A stretch of DNA of 64,000 nucleotides from Hyphomicrobiaceae bacterium (GTDB taxonomy: Bacteria > Pseudomonadota > Alphaproteobacteria > Rhizobiales > Hyphomicrobiaceae): assembly GCA_016793635.1 (NCBI GenBank), contig JAEUMD010000007.1, forward strand, positions 62,001 through 126,000, in the 5' to 3' direction. Below, piece after piece: positions 34,696 to 43,309 of the stretch (position 1 is the stretch's first letter; each line of letters starts with the position of its first letter). Under the pieces are notes generated by a model. It searched no databases. It was given only the letters and a program-made list of their open reading frames with translations, and was not told where the DNA came from. The position numbers were made by a program, and so were the translations under genes.

Positions 34696-36774
34696 TCAGG
34701 CCGCCGCTGGCTTGTGCTGCGAGAGCACATGATCCGCGAGCTTGCCCGTCAATTCGGCGAGATGATCGAAACGCGCGGTGAAGGTGCCGACACCCGCTGT
34801 CGCCGAACGCACCTCGACGATGAGATCATCCATCTCCGCTGCCGGGATGTGTGCCTTGACGATATCCCAGCCCGGCCAGTTCTCACGCCCGTCGAAGCCG
34901 AGGATCTGCCCGCGCCGCTGCGGGATCATACCGTTGATGCGCGCGGTCGCGTCGGAAGGAATGGCGATGTCGACCGACATGATCGGTTCGAGCAGCACGG
35001 GATGGCAGCTTGGCATGCCCTCGCTCATGGCAAGGCGCGCGGCCTGCCGGAACGCCATATCCGAGCTGTCGACGGTGTGGAACGATCCGTCCTTCAACGT
35101 CACCGCGATGTCGACCACGGGGAAGCCGAGCGGGCCTGAGCGCATGTAGTCACGCACGCCATGCTCGACGGATGGGATGTATTGGCGCGGTATGGCACCA
35201 CCGGTGATCGTCTCGTTGAACTGGAAGCCCGTGCCGCGCGGCAGCGGCGCGATATCGACCAGCACGTCACCGAACTGGCCATGGCCGCCCGACTGCTTCT
35301 TGTGCCGGCCGCGCACCTCGACCAGCTTGCGGATCGTCTCCTTGTACGGCACGTGCCGGCGCTCTCGCACGACGGGCACGGCGAATTTCCGCTCGAGCCG
35401 TTCGATGGCGACGCGCATGTGCATCTCGCCCTGGCCGAGCAGAAGCATCTGGTGCGTTTCCTGATCGTGCACGAAGACCAGCGATGGGTCCTCCTCGACG
35501 AGCTTCGCGAGCGCCGCGGAAAGTTTCACCTCATCCTTGCGGTCCTTGAGCCCGAGGCCGATACCGAACACCGGCTCCATTGGTGCCGGCACAACGATCT
35601 GTGCGACGGCGTGCTTGCCAGACGTGACCGTTTCGCCCGAACGGATCGTCTCGAGCCGTCCGAACGCGACCGTCTCGCCAGCGGCCGCGCCGTTGCGTTT
35701 GCGCGCTTCCTCGCCGTGCATCGTGAACACGCCGGAAACTCGCTCCTCGTGACCGTCGTCGCCGATGATGGTGGCGCCGTCGTCGACGTGCCCCGTCAGC
35801 ACGCGGGCCAGTGAAAGCTTGCCGCCGTGGTTGGTGTGGATCGTCTTGTAGACGAAAGCGACACCCTCGCCGCTGACGCCCAGCCGCTCTGCCACGCGGT
35901 CAACGGCCGGCGCCTCGTGACGCAGCGCCTTCAGCAGACGCGAGATACCGTGGCCACGTGCGGCCGAGCCGATCAGTACCGGGCAGATCAGCCCCTCGGC
36001 CAACTCTCGCGTCAGATCGTCGAAGACGCGATCCTTGGGCGGCTCGATCTCGGTGAGCAATTGTTCCATCAGCTCGTCGTCGTAATCGGCGAGCTGCTCG
36101 AGCATGTGGAAACGCGCGTCCTTCTCGCGTCCCGCCACGTCGCCCGGCAGCGGCACGATCTCGGAGACAGCATGCTCGCGGTAGACGTAGGCGCGCTCGG
36201 ACGCGAGGTCGACGAAGCCGGTCGCGACACCGTTCTGCCAGATCGGAATCTGGCGCAGCACCAGCGGGCGCCGGCTCGCAGGTTGCAGCATCGGCACGAT
36301 CTCGCGCACGGGCGTATCGGAAACGTCGATCTTGTTGAGGAACAGAAGGTGGGGAATGCCGCGATCCTCGAGCTGCTTCATGATGAGCTGAAGCGCTGGA
36401 ACGCGGCGGCTGTCGGGCTCGCAGACGACGATGGCTAGATCACAGACGGTGAGCGCGAGCGCACCTTCGTGCTGGAATTCCACCGAGCCTGGGCAATCGA
36501 TGAAGGTGTACGTGTCGCCGAGGTAATCGGCGCTCGCGACGTTGAGCGACACGCTCATGCCATGCGCGCGGGCCTCGGGGCTCTGGTCTCCGACGCTGTT
36601 GCCATCCGCCACACTGCCGGCCCGCTGAACGGCTCCGCACCGCTCGAGGATCGCCTCGAGGAGTGTCGTCTTGCCCGAGAGATAAGGTCCTATCAGTGCA
36701 ATGGCGCGAGCCCCCCGGCCCGCGCCACCTGTCGATCTTCCGTCACCTCTGCCGCCGGTTTGTTTCTCTGGCAT
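34696..36774 (-). CDS. Elongation factor G-like translational GTPase paralogue
   Basis: A 692-residue EF-G family protein; the start at 36774 has GGAGG eight bases upstream. G1 is GPYLSGKT at 29-36 and G4 is NKID at 147-150. G3 reads D93-C-P-G-S instead of D-T-P-G-H, so the catalytic histidine of translational GTPases is replaced by Ser. Switch I is also atypical (AHGMSVSLNVA). Domains II-V are retained (FVYKTIHTNHGGKLSLARVLTG, VPYKETI, GHGQFGDVLVDI, NGMIPQRRGQILGFD). It is a paralogue, not the main fusA, which normally sits in the str operon. Its role may be in stress or ribosome rescue; this is inference. Confidence 0.87.
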   Translation of the reverse strand: MPEKQTGGRGDGRSTGGAGRGARAIALIGPYLSGKTTLLEAILERCGAVQRAGSVADGNSVGDQSPEARAHGMSVSLNVASADYLGDTYTFIDCPGSVEFQHEGALALTVCDLAIVVCEPDSRRVPALQLIMKQLEDRGIPHLLFLNKIDVSDTPVREIVPMLQPASRRPLVLRQIPIWQNGVATGFVDLASERAYVYREHAVSEIVPLPGDVAGREKDARFHMLEQLADYDDELMEQLLTEIEPPKDRVFDDLTRELAEGLICPVLIGSAARGHGISRLLKALRHEAPAVDRVAERLGVSGEGVAFVYKTIHTNHGGKLSLARVLTGHVDDGATIIGDDGHEERVSGVFTMHGEEARKRNGAAAGETVAFGRLETIRSGETVTSGKHAVAQIVVPAPMEPVFGIGLGLKDRKDEVKLSAALAKLVEEDPSLVFVHDQETHQMLLLGQGEMHMRVAIERLERKFAVPVVRERRHVPYKETIRKLVEVRGRHKKQSGGHGQFGDVLVDIAPLPRGTGFQFNETITGGAIPRQYIPSVEHGVRDYMRSGPLGFPVVDIAVTLKDGSFHTVDSSDMAFRQAARLAMSEGMPSCHPVLLEPIMSVDIAIPSDATARINGMIPQRRGQILGFDGRENWPGWDIVKAHIPAAEMDDLIVEVRSATAGVGTFTARFDHLAELTGKLADHVLSQHKPAAA

Positions 36775-37424
36775 GACGTCGTCCTCCATATTGCGAACCT
36801 GGGCGTTCGGCGCCGTTCGGCCGCCCGGCCGTTCTTGTCCCGAATAGCAAGCTCCGCCTCGCCACAAATGGGCGCGGTGCGAGCTTCAGTATCGTCTTCG
36901 AAGGAAGATCCAGAGGGCAACGCGCCGCCCGGACCTGCCGGCGGACTACCCGCGCGTCGACACGCGACCACGCCCTCCACGTGCAACCCCAAGGTTCGCG
37001 TGGGGTGCGTAGCGCGATCATGTTCGCGCCGTCCCGAGACCCACGCAAGGGCCTCGATCAATGCTGCACGCGCGCTCGGCGACACTGCATTGCACACTCT
37101 GCAGACGCGCAGGCCCACCTGTCGCAAGCGTTGAAAACGGCGGTTCAACATCGGAACCGGCACCGCCGAACCCTCGTTGTACAGACGCCGGCAACTATTT
37201 GTGCGCCGCAACATCAACTTGCGAAATACTCGCAGCTGCGAGGTCCTTCAAAATCTCAGCGAGTACAACGGAAAAATTACTTGACCTGCGACAAAGTTAC
37301 ATCATCATGGAATCGGGCGCTCGGAAAGCCCCGCCACGATACGGAACAGGAGAGGCTCGCCCTCGTGGTGGCGGGTGATTGACGAGTTGAGGGCCAAGAG
37401 CCCCAAGTGCGAGAGGCGTAGATC
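36775..37424. other. Intergenic region upstream of the EF-G-like gene
   Basis: 650 bases between divergent genes. I see a perfect 14-base palindrome CTCGCAGCTGCGAG at 37229-37242 and an AT-richer patch at about 37240-37310 that probably contains the promoter of the small gene at 37425. No open frame has a recognisable product. Confidence 0.35.
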
Positions 37425-37679
37425 ATGAGAATGAAATCGCTAATGACCGTCGCCGAGGCTGCGGGCTACGCCATGGCCTCCTACGAGATCGATCCGTTCG
37501 ATGAGGTCGTGGAAGAGCCGAGCGCCGTTCCGCCGCTGCCGGATGCGGTCGCACCGTACCGCCCTTCAAACGCACTGGTGCCGGCCGGCCGCCCGGTGAT
37601 GCAGAAATCGCTGGCCGAGTCTCTGCTGCGCAGTTGCATGAGCTTCAGCGGCCTGCTGACCCGCCGCGCCGCCGCCTGA
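37425..37679 (+). CDS. Small hypothetical protein
   Basis: An 84-residue protein (MRMKSLMTVAEAAGYAMASYEIDPFDEV) with a GAGAGG-like Shine-Dalgarno sequence before the ATG. It has a helical start, an acidic Pro-rich middle (VVEEPSAVPPLPDAVAPYRPS) and a hydrophobic/basic end. No family recognised. The support is the ribosome binding site, a normal codon pattern and an intrinsic terminator 27 bases after the stop. Confidence 0.55.
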   Translation: MRMKSLMTVAEAAGYAMASYEIDPFDEVVEEPSAVPPLPDAVAPYRPSNALVPAGRPVMQKSLAESLLRSCMSFSGLLTRRAAA

Positions 37680-37706
37680 GCTACGGTATCCCCCGACCAC
37701 GACCAG

Positions 37707-37747
37707 GCCCGTCCGCACCCACCGGTGCAGGCGGGCTTTCATTTTGT
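37707..37747 (+). terminator. Intrinsic terminator after the 84-aa gene
   Basis: Stem GCCCGTCCGCACC (37707-37719) with GGTGCAGGCGGGC (37724-37736), 11 of 13 paired plus one wobble, loop CACC region, followed by TTTCATTTTGT. Confidence 0.8.
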
Positions 37748-37974
37748 CTGAGCGCCATGCGGCATACCTGGGCGCCACGCCTCGACTGGCGGTTCACATC
37801 TCGAAATGAGCGGAAATTATCCGACCAGAAACACCCGCTCCTTGCACACTCACGAAGCATGCAAGCAACATAACGTTCGTGTCGCGATCTCAAACAATTC
37901 GTGATCGTCCAACGTCATATTCCTGCCACCGCCCGTGCGGAACCTCCTGCGGAATCAACCCTCAGGAGTTGCCG

Positions 37975-38424
37975 ATGCTTCGCGCTGCCGTACTCGCCAT
38001 TGCCATCTCCGCACTCGCCGGAATAACGTTTACGGGTGCCAGTGCCCAGAATCTCGAAGCGATCAAGGCTCGCAAGGCCCTGCTCAAGGAGATGGCCGAC
38101 GCGACCAAGAAGCCCGGCGCCATGATGAAGCAGGAGGCCCCATTCGATCCCGCTCCGGTCAAGGCGGCGCTGGCCAAGATCCAGGCCAACGCACCGAAGA
38201 TCGCCGCCCTCTTCCCCGACGATTCCAAGACCGGCGGCGAGACCGAGGCCCTCCCGTCGATCTGGGAGAAGAAGGCCGACTTCACTGAGCGCTTCGAGAA
38301 GCTGGCGGCGGCCGCGAAGGCGGCAGAAACCTCCATTACGGACGAATTCTCGTTCCAGGAGGAATGGCCGAAGGTCGTCGGCAATTGCGGCGGATGCCAC
38401 AAGCAGTACCGCAAGGACAAGTGA
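37975..38424 (+). CDS. Class II cytochrome c (cytochrome c' family)
   Basis: A 149-residue protein with a signal peptide (MLRAAVLAIAISALAGITFTGASA). The mature protein is a four-helix bundle pattern, and the haem site is C138-G-G-C-H142 near the C terminus (VVGNCGGCHKQYRKDK), the arrangement specific to class II cytochromes c. AGGAG lies eight bases before the ATG. Periplasmic; the family handles NO/oxidative stress or electron transfer. Followed by a strong terminator. Confidence 0.9.
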   Translation: MLRAAVLAIAISALAGITFTGASAQNLEAIKARKALLKEMADATKKPGAMMKQEAPFDPAPVKAALAKIQANAPKIAALFPDDSKTGGETEALPSIWEKKADFTERFEKLAAAAKAAETSITDEFSFQEEWPKVVGNCGGCHKQYRKDK

Positions 38425-38485
38425 TCACGCCGGACGTCGCCGCTCTGCCCTCACCCTGCCCCTTACCCTGCCCGATCCTGCACAC

Positions 38486-38516
38486 CCCCTGCCGCACCCC
38501 GCGGCAGGGGTTTATT
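38486..38516 (+). terminator. Intrinsic terminator between cytochrome c' and creA genes
   Basis: A perfect 10-bp stem CCCCTGCCGC (38486-38495) and GCGGCAGGGG (38501-38510), loop ACCCC, followed by TTTATT. It may also help the convergent creA transcript, though without a T run on that strand. Confidence 0.8.
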
Positions 38517-38525
38517 GATGGGCGA

Positions 38526-39074
38526 TCAACCCTTCACCCAATCGGCGCAACGCGGCGGCTCGCCTGACGTGCCCCAGGGCATGATCGGCACCGTCGAGGT
38601 CGAATTCTCTGGGCTGCCCTCGATCAGCTTGTCCGTATAGGTCACGTAGACCAGGACGTTGCGCTTGGTATCGCAACCGCGAACGATGCGCATCTTCTTG
38701 AACAGGATCGAGCGCCGCTGCCGGAACGCCTCGTCACCTTGCTCGAATTTCTCCTTGAACGCGATCGGCCCAACCTGCCGGCAGGCGAGCGAGGCGTTCG
38801 AGAGCTCCTCCGCCAAACCGAGCCATCCGGTCCACCCGCCTTTTTCCGGCACGGTGAAGTGGCACGTCACGCCTGCCACCAACGGGTCGTCGATGGCATA
38901 CGTTGCGAGCTTGTGGTCGGGCGACAGAAACTTCCAGACGGTTGTCTTACGGAAGATGAGATCGGGGTCGTCGTCCGCGCGCGCGGCGAGCGGCAGCAAA
39001 CTGGCCACGCCAGCCACAAATGCGAGTACCGCCGCGCCACGCGCCATCGATGCACGCTTTCCCATCTTCCTCAT
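38526..39074 (-). CDS. creA: CreA family protein
   Basis: A 182-residue exported protein with a signal peptide (to about ...LLPLAARA). The mature part has DDPDLIFRKTTVWKFLSPDHKLATYAIDDPLVAGVTCHFTVPEKGGW, SNASLACRQVGPI and RSILFKKMRIVRGCDTKRNVLVYVTYTDKLIEGSPENSTSTVPI, the conserved CreA pattern including three Cys. Periplasmic; function unknown. Alternative starts at residues 4 and 10 exist. Confidence 0.92.
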   Translation of the reverse strand: MRKMGKRASMARGAAVLAFVAGVASLLPLAARADDDPDLIFRKTTVWKFLSPDHKLATYAIDDPLVAGVTCHFTVPEKGGWTGWLGLAEELSNASLACRQVGPIAFKEKFEQGDEAFRQRRSILFKKMRIVRGCDTKRNVLVYVTYTDKLIEGSPENSTSTVPIMPWGTSGEPPRCADWVKG

Positions 39075-39208
39075 GCCTCTTACGTTTGGCCGGCCCTCGC
39101 ATGCCGGCGATCCGCGAAATCATCGCCCCTTCGGGCAGCCCGCTCGCGACGTGAGCAAGATGGTGAGCGCTGACGGGTTTGCAAGCGGCGGCCCTTGGCG
39201 GGAACGAT

Positions 39209-41101
39209 CTACTCTGCCGCCTGTTCCGTCATGTCAGCCGCCAGGAATCCGCCGGACTGCCGCGCCCAGAGATCCGCGTAGAGCCCGCCACGCCGCAACA
39301 GCTCCCCGTGTGTGCCCTCTTCGACTATCGCGCCCTTATCCATGATGATCAGACGGTCCATGGCCGCGATGGTCGACAGCCGGTGCGCGATGGCGATCAC
39401 TGTCTTTCCAGCCATCAGGTTGACAAGCTGCTCCTGGATCGCGGCCTCCACCTCGCTGTCGAGCGCGCTCGTGGCCTCGTCGAGGATCAGGATCGGCGCA
39501 TCCTTCAGCAGCACGCGGGCAATCGCGATACGCTGGCGCTGACCACCCGACAACTTCACACCGCGCTCGCCCACATGGGCGTCGTAGCCGGTGCGTCCCT
39601 TCTGATCGACCAGCCCGGTGATGAACTGGTGAGCGTGGGCCCGTTTTGCCGCCTCGATAGCCTGCTCGCGCGTCGCGTCGGGCCGGCCGTAGACGATGTT
39701 TTCCAGCACCGAGCGATGTAGCAGCGACGTATCCTGCGTCACCATACCGATGGCAGCGCGCAGACTGTCCTGCGTGACTCCGGCGATGTCCTGGGCATCG
39801 ATCGCGATGCGTCCCGCCTCGAGATCGTAAAAGCGCAGCAGAACGTTGACGAGGGTCGACTTGCCGGCCCCCGAGCGGCCGACGATGCCGACCTTCTCGC
39901 CCGGCGCGATACGCAGGCTCAGGTTGTCGATGACGCCGCTTCGCGGTTGCCCCTGCTCCGCTTCGCCGAGTTCCTTGCCATAGTTGAAGCAGATCTGATC
40001 ATAGACGATCTCACCCGCGTTCACGGTGAGTGCGGCGGCGCCGGGCGCGTCCACGACATCGCGATCGCGCGATAGTGCCTCGATGCCATCCTCGACCACG
40101 CCGACGTTCTCGAAGAGGCCCGCCACCTCCCACATGATCCAGTGCGCCATACCTTGCATACGGAGCACCAAGCCCATCGCCAGAGCGATCGCGCCCGCGG
40201 TCACGGCCTCGATGGACCAGAGCCACAGCGCCAGCGCCGAGACCGAGAACAGCAACGCGGCGTTGAGCGAGTTGAGCGTGAACGTCAACAACGTAACCAG
40301 GCGCATCTGACGATAAGCCGTGGTGAGGAAGGTCAGCATGCTTTCACGCGCGTAGACATCCTCGCGCTCGGCGTGAGCGAACATCTTCACCGTCGCGATG
40401 TTCGTGTAGCTGTCGACGACGCGCCCGGTCATGATAGAGCGTGCGTCCGCCTGCTCGCTCGAGATGACCGCGAGGCGTGGAATGAAAAACCGCAATGCCA
40501 GGATGTAGGCAGCGAGCCAGACGATCAGCGGCGCGCTCAAGCGCAGGTCGGTCGCTGCGAAGCTGACGACGGCGCCGAGGAAATACACGGCGACGTAGAC
40601 CATCACCTCGGTCAGCTTCATCACCACCTCGCGGATGGCGAGCGACGTCTGCATCACCTTGGCCGATATGCGCCCGGCGAAGTCGTTCTGGAAATAGGTC
40701 ATCGACTGGCGCAGCACGTAGCGGTGCGCCTGCCAGCGCGCACGCATGGCAAAGTTCGCCATGATGCCCTGGTGCACGACAGCCTCGTAGACGAGCTTCA
40801 ATGCTGGCAGAACGCCGAGCACCAGCACCGCCATGACGGTGAGGAACATGCCATGCGTCTGCCAGAACGTGGCGCGGTCCGCGGAGGCGAGCCAGTCGAC
40901 CAGCCGCCCCATGAACGAGAACAGAGAAACCTCGAGGATCGCGATCAGCGCGGCAAGAAGTGCCGCCGTCACGATCAGCGACTGGAACGGGCGCGTGTAG
41001 TGGAGCACGAACGGCCAGAACCGCGCCGGAGGCTTCGACGGCGGTTCCGGCGGAAACGGCTGCCGGTACTTTTCGAGCCAAGAGAACATCCAATCGATCA
41101 T
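39209..41101 (-). CDS. ABC transporter, fused permease-ATPase (exporter type)
   Basis: A 630-residue half-transporter. The N-terminal six-helix exporter domain (WPFVLHYTRPFQSLIVTAALLAALIAILEVSLFSFMGRLVDW ... ) runs to about 340. The ATPase has Walker A GRSGAGKST near residue 410, signature LSGGQRQRIAIARVL near 515, and Walker B ILILDEATSALDSEVE followed by the H-loop AHRLSTI. It works as a homodimer in the inner membrane. The substrate (lipid, peptide or drug) is not readable; the family includes MsbA-like and ATM1-like exporters. It is divergent from hemF. Confidence 0.92.
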   Translation of the reverse strand: MIDWMFSWLEKYRQPFPPEPPSKPPARFWPFVLHYTRPFQSLIVTAALLAALIAILEVSLFSFMGRLVDWLASADRATFWQTHGMFLTVMAVLVLGVLPALKLVYEAVVHQGIMANFAMRARWQAHRYVLRQSMTYFQNDFAGRISAKVMQTSLAIREVVMKLTEVMVYVAVYFLGAVVSFAATDLRLSAPLIVWLAAYILALRFFIPRLAVISSEQADARSIMTGRVVDSYTNIATVKMFAHAEREDVYARESMLTFLTTAYRQMRLVTLLTFTLNSLNAALLFSVSALALWLWSIEAVTAGAIALAMGLVLRMQGMAHWIMWEVAGLFENVGVVEDGIEALSRDRDVVDAPGAAALTVNAGEIVYDQICFNYGKELGEAEQGQPRSGVIDNLSLRIAPGEKVGIVGRSGAGKSTLVNVLLRFYDLEAGRIAIDAQDIAGVTQDSLRAAIGMVTQDTSLLHRSVLENIVYGRPDATREQAIEAAKRAHAHQFITGLVDQKGRTGYDAHVGERGVKLSGGQRQRIAIARVLLKDAPILILDEATSALDSEVEAAIQEQLVNLMAGKTVIAIAHRLSTIAAMDRLIIMDKGAIVEEGTHGELLRRGGLYADLWARQSGGFLAADMTEQAAE

Positions 41102-41621
41102 CGTGCCTGTCCATCGTTCGCGGCACCGGCCTATGCCGCGTGCAACGCTTTGTATTCTTCATTCGCCCCAAACGTCGTCGGGCGCCGAAACCGTCGACCG
41201 TCGGCTCGCCCGTGTGGAGCGACGGGCTGTCCAGCGACGGGACGAAATCTTCGAACGCGCCATCGCCCCCGGACACCCGCGCCAGCACTCCTGAACGCTT
41301 GGGCCGCAAAGCAAAGGCACAGTCCCGATCGGGCTCCAACCTGCGCGGATCCCCGGCTGGACGGATGTGCCCCTGCCGTAAATTTCCACCGCAACTCTCG
41401 CCAAACGCGCGACTCCATGACCGCACGAATGACGGCGCTGGCGAGCTGTTGGGGCGGTCCCGCCGCGGCGGTATCGACTGGAGTACCCTATTCACCGAAT
41501 TCGACTGGGGCGTGTCGCGGCGGGAGGCACGCCGGACGGAGAACGGACTTGCGGGCTCCGCACGTCACATGGTGAATAGCCCGGCTTCCCGCAACCCGCG
41601 AGCCTGTCGAGGTCCCACACC
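41102..41621. other. Intergenic region between the ABC exporter and hemF
   Basis: 520 bases between divergent genes. Overlapping short frames on both strands show no family resemblance. I searched by eye for an FNR-type site upstream of hemF and found none. Confidence 0.3.
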
Positions 41622-42533
41622 ATGCCGCTGCCCGCAGACGCCGAGCTGAACGAGATGAAAGGGGCCGCGCGCCTGTGGTTCGAGGAACTGCGCGATCGGA
41701 TCTGCCGTGCCTTCGAATCGGTCGAGGACGACCTGCCGTCCGGCGCGCACTACTCGCTACGGCCAGCCGGGCGCTTCCTCGCCAAGCCATGGCAGCGTAC
41801 CGATTCCGATGGCTCGCCCGGCGGCGGCGGTACCATGAGCATGATGTCCGGCCGCGTCTTCGAGAAGGTCGGCGTTCACACCTCGACCGTTCATGGCACT
41901 TTCGCTCCCGAGTTCCGCAAGCAGATTCCGGGCGCCGAGGAAGACCCGCGCTTCTGGGCCTCCGGTATTTCGCTCATCGCCCACATGCAGAACCCGCACG
42001 TGCCGGCGGTGCACATGAACACGCGCATGGTCGTGACCAGCAAGTGGTGGCTCGGCGGCGGCGCTGACCTCACGCCGGTGCTGAACCGGCGGCGCACACA
42101 GGAGGATCAGGACACTCTGGACTTCCATGCGGCAATGCAGGGCGCCTGCGAGCACCACGCCGTCGCCGACTACACCCGCTACAAGGCTTGGTGCGACGAA
42201 TACTTCTACCTGCCGCACCGCAAGGAGATGCGCGGCATCGGCGGCATTTTCTACGACTATCTCACCCCCGAGCCGGGAGACGGCGGTTTTAGCGCGGCAC
42301 TCGCCTTCACGAAGGACGTCGGGCTTGCCTTCCTCGATGTCTATCCGCGCCTCGTGCGCCGTAACTTTGCCAAGGACTGGACCGAGGCCGACCGCGACGA
42401 GCAACTGGTTCGGCGCGGGCGCTACGTCGAGTTCAACCTGCTCTACGACCGCGGCACCATCTTCGGCCTGAAGACCGGCGGTAACATCGAGAGCATTCTC
42501 TCATCCATGCCGCCGCTGGTGAAATGGCCTTGA
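41622..42533 (+). CDS. hemF: Oxygen-dependent coproporphyrinogen III oxidase
   Basis: A 303-residue HemF, converting coproporphyrinogen III to protoporphyrinogen IX with O2. Landmarks: [87 protein letters not shown] and a C-terminal [33 protein letters not shown]. Complete length. Cytoplasmic, aerobic haem synthesis. Confidence 0.96.
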   Translation: MPLPADAELNEMKGAARLWFEELRDRICRAFESVEDDLPSGAHYSLRPAGRFLAKPWQRTDSDGSPGGGGTMSMMSGRVFEKVGVHTSTVHGTFAPEFRKQIPGAEEDPRFWASGISLIAHMQNPHVPAVHMNTRMVVTSKWWLGGGADLTPVLNRRRTQEDQDTLDFHAAMQGACEHHAVADYTRYKAWCDEYFYLPHRKEMRGIGGIFYDYLTPEPGDGGFSAALAFTKDVGLAFLDVYPRLVRRNFAKDWTEADRDEQLVRRGRYVEFNLLYDRGTIFGLKTGGNIESILSSMPPLVKWP

Positions 42534-42704
42534 TAGGCGCGCGGGCCGCATGTCGGCCTGGGGACATGTGCGGACAAGGTAGGGGATAGGATCCGAACCT
42601 AGAAAGGTACAGTCAGAGCGCTTCCCCTAGCGTACATCCACTCTTCGCCCAGACGCGGTAGCGTCGGCCGCGCGCTTGGATGCCTGGTCAAGTCTTAGAC
42701 TGTG

Positions 42705-43109
42705 CTACTCCGCGACTTCCTGGGCGGAGTGAAGGTAGGCGATGCCGTCGACCTTATTCGCCGCGTAGCGCTTGAAGCCCTTACCCTTCTTGAAGATGAT
42801 GACGTCATTTCCCGTCACATCGACGAAGGTCATGCGGCCATCAGTGTAGACGCGCCAAGCTACAACCTTCGCCATCACGGGGAAGGCCGCGGCGCATTTG
42901 CCGCTATCCTCGAAAAATGTCAGCTTGTAGCCCTGCTCAACTTTGTCCTCGAACAGGGCGACAGTACAGCGGTCATCGCCCTTGTTCGCCATGACGCCGA
43001 CATCGCCCAGCATCTCCTGCACCTTGCTGGGCGGCGCAAGCGCTCCAGCGGCAGCAACAGGTGCAGCGGAGGCAACAAGCAAGCTTGCAGCGATAACGCA
43101 GGCTCTCAT
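42705..43109 (-). CDS. Exported AprI/Inh-like (Omp19-type) protease inhibitor family protein
   Basis: A 134-residue protein with a signal peptide (MRACVIAASLLVASAAPVAAAG). The mature part, RCTVALFEDKVEQGYKLTFFEDSGKCAAAFPVMAKVVAWRVYTDGRMTFVDVTGNDVIIFKK, follows the Inh pattern: C-x-V-x-L, then a Cys about 25 residues later, A-F-P-x-x-x-x-V-x-A-W-R and beta strands, an eight-stranded barrel that inhibits metalloproteases. The C-terminal tail (GIAYLHSAQEVAE) is longer than usual. Assignment by pattern only. Confidence 0.6.
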   Translation of the reverse strand: MRACVIAASLLVASAAPVAAAGALAPPSKVQEMLGDVGVMANKGDDRCTVALFEDKVEQGYKLTFFEDSGKCAAAFPVMAKVVAWRVYTDGRMTFVDVTGNDVIIFKKGKGFKRYAANKVDGIAYLHSAQEVAE

Positions 43110-43259
43110 GGCACCCTCACAGTGTTATGCTCGGCAGTTCAATCTTCTGATTTTTCGCACAGTCAAGGGCGAGATTATAGTCCGCGTCCGCATGGCGCAC
43201 CGCTCGCGCCGCCCCAACTTTGCGCCACAAAGGCTGCAATGTTTCGAACGCCCCGGGTC

Positions 43260-43299
43260 AAAACAGTCCTCGCGCCTCCGTGTAACGGCGCGAGGACTG
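43260..43299 (-). terminator. Intrinsic terminator of the formate dehydrogenase operon
   Basis: Minus-strand stem of 13 bp: CAGTCCTCGCGCC (43299-43287) with GGCGCGAGGACTG (43276-43264), loop of 10, followed by TTTTG. It lies 10 bases after the stop of the FDH large subunit gene. Confidence 0.9.
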
Positions 43300-43309
43300 C
43301 TTGCCGGTC

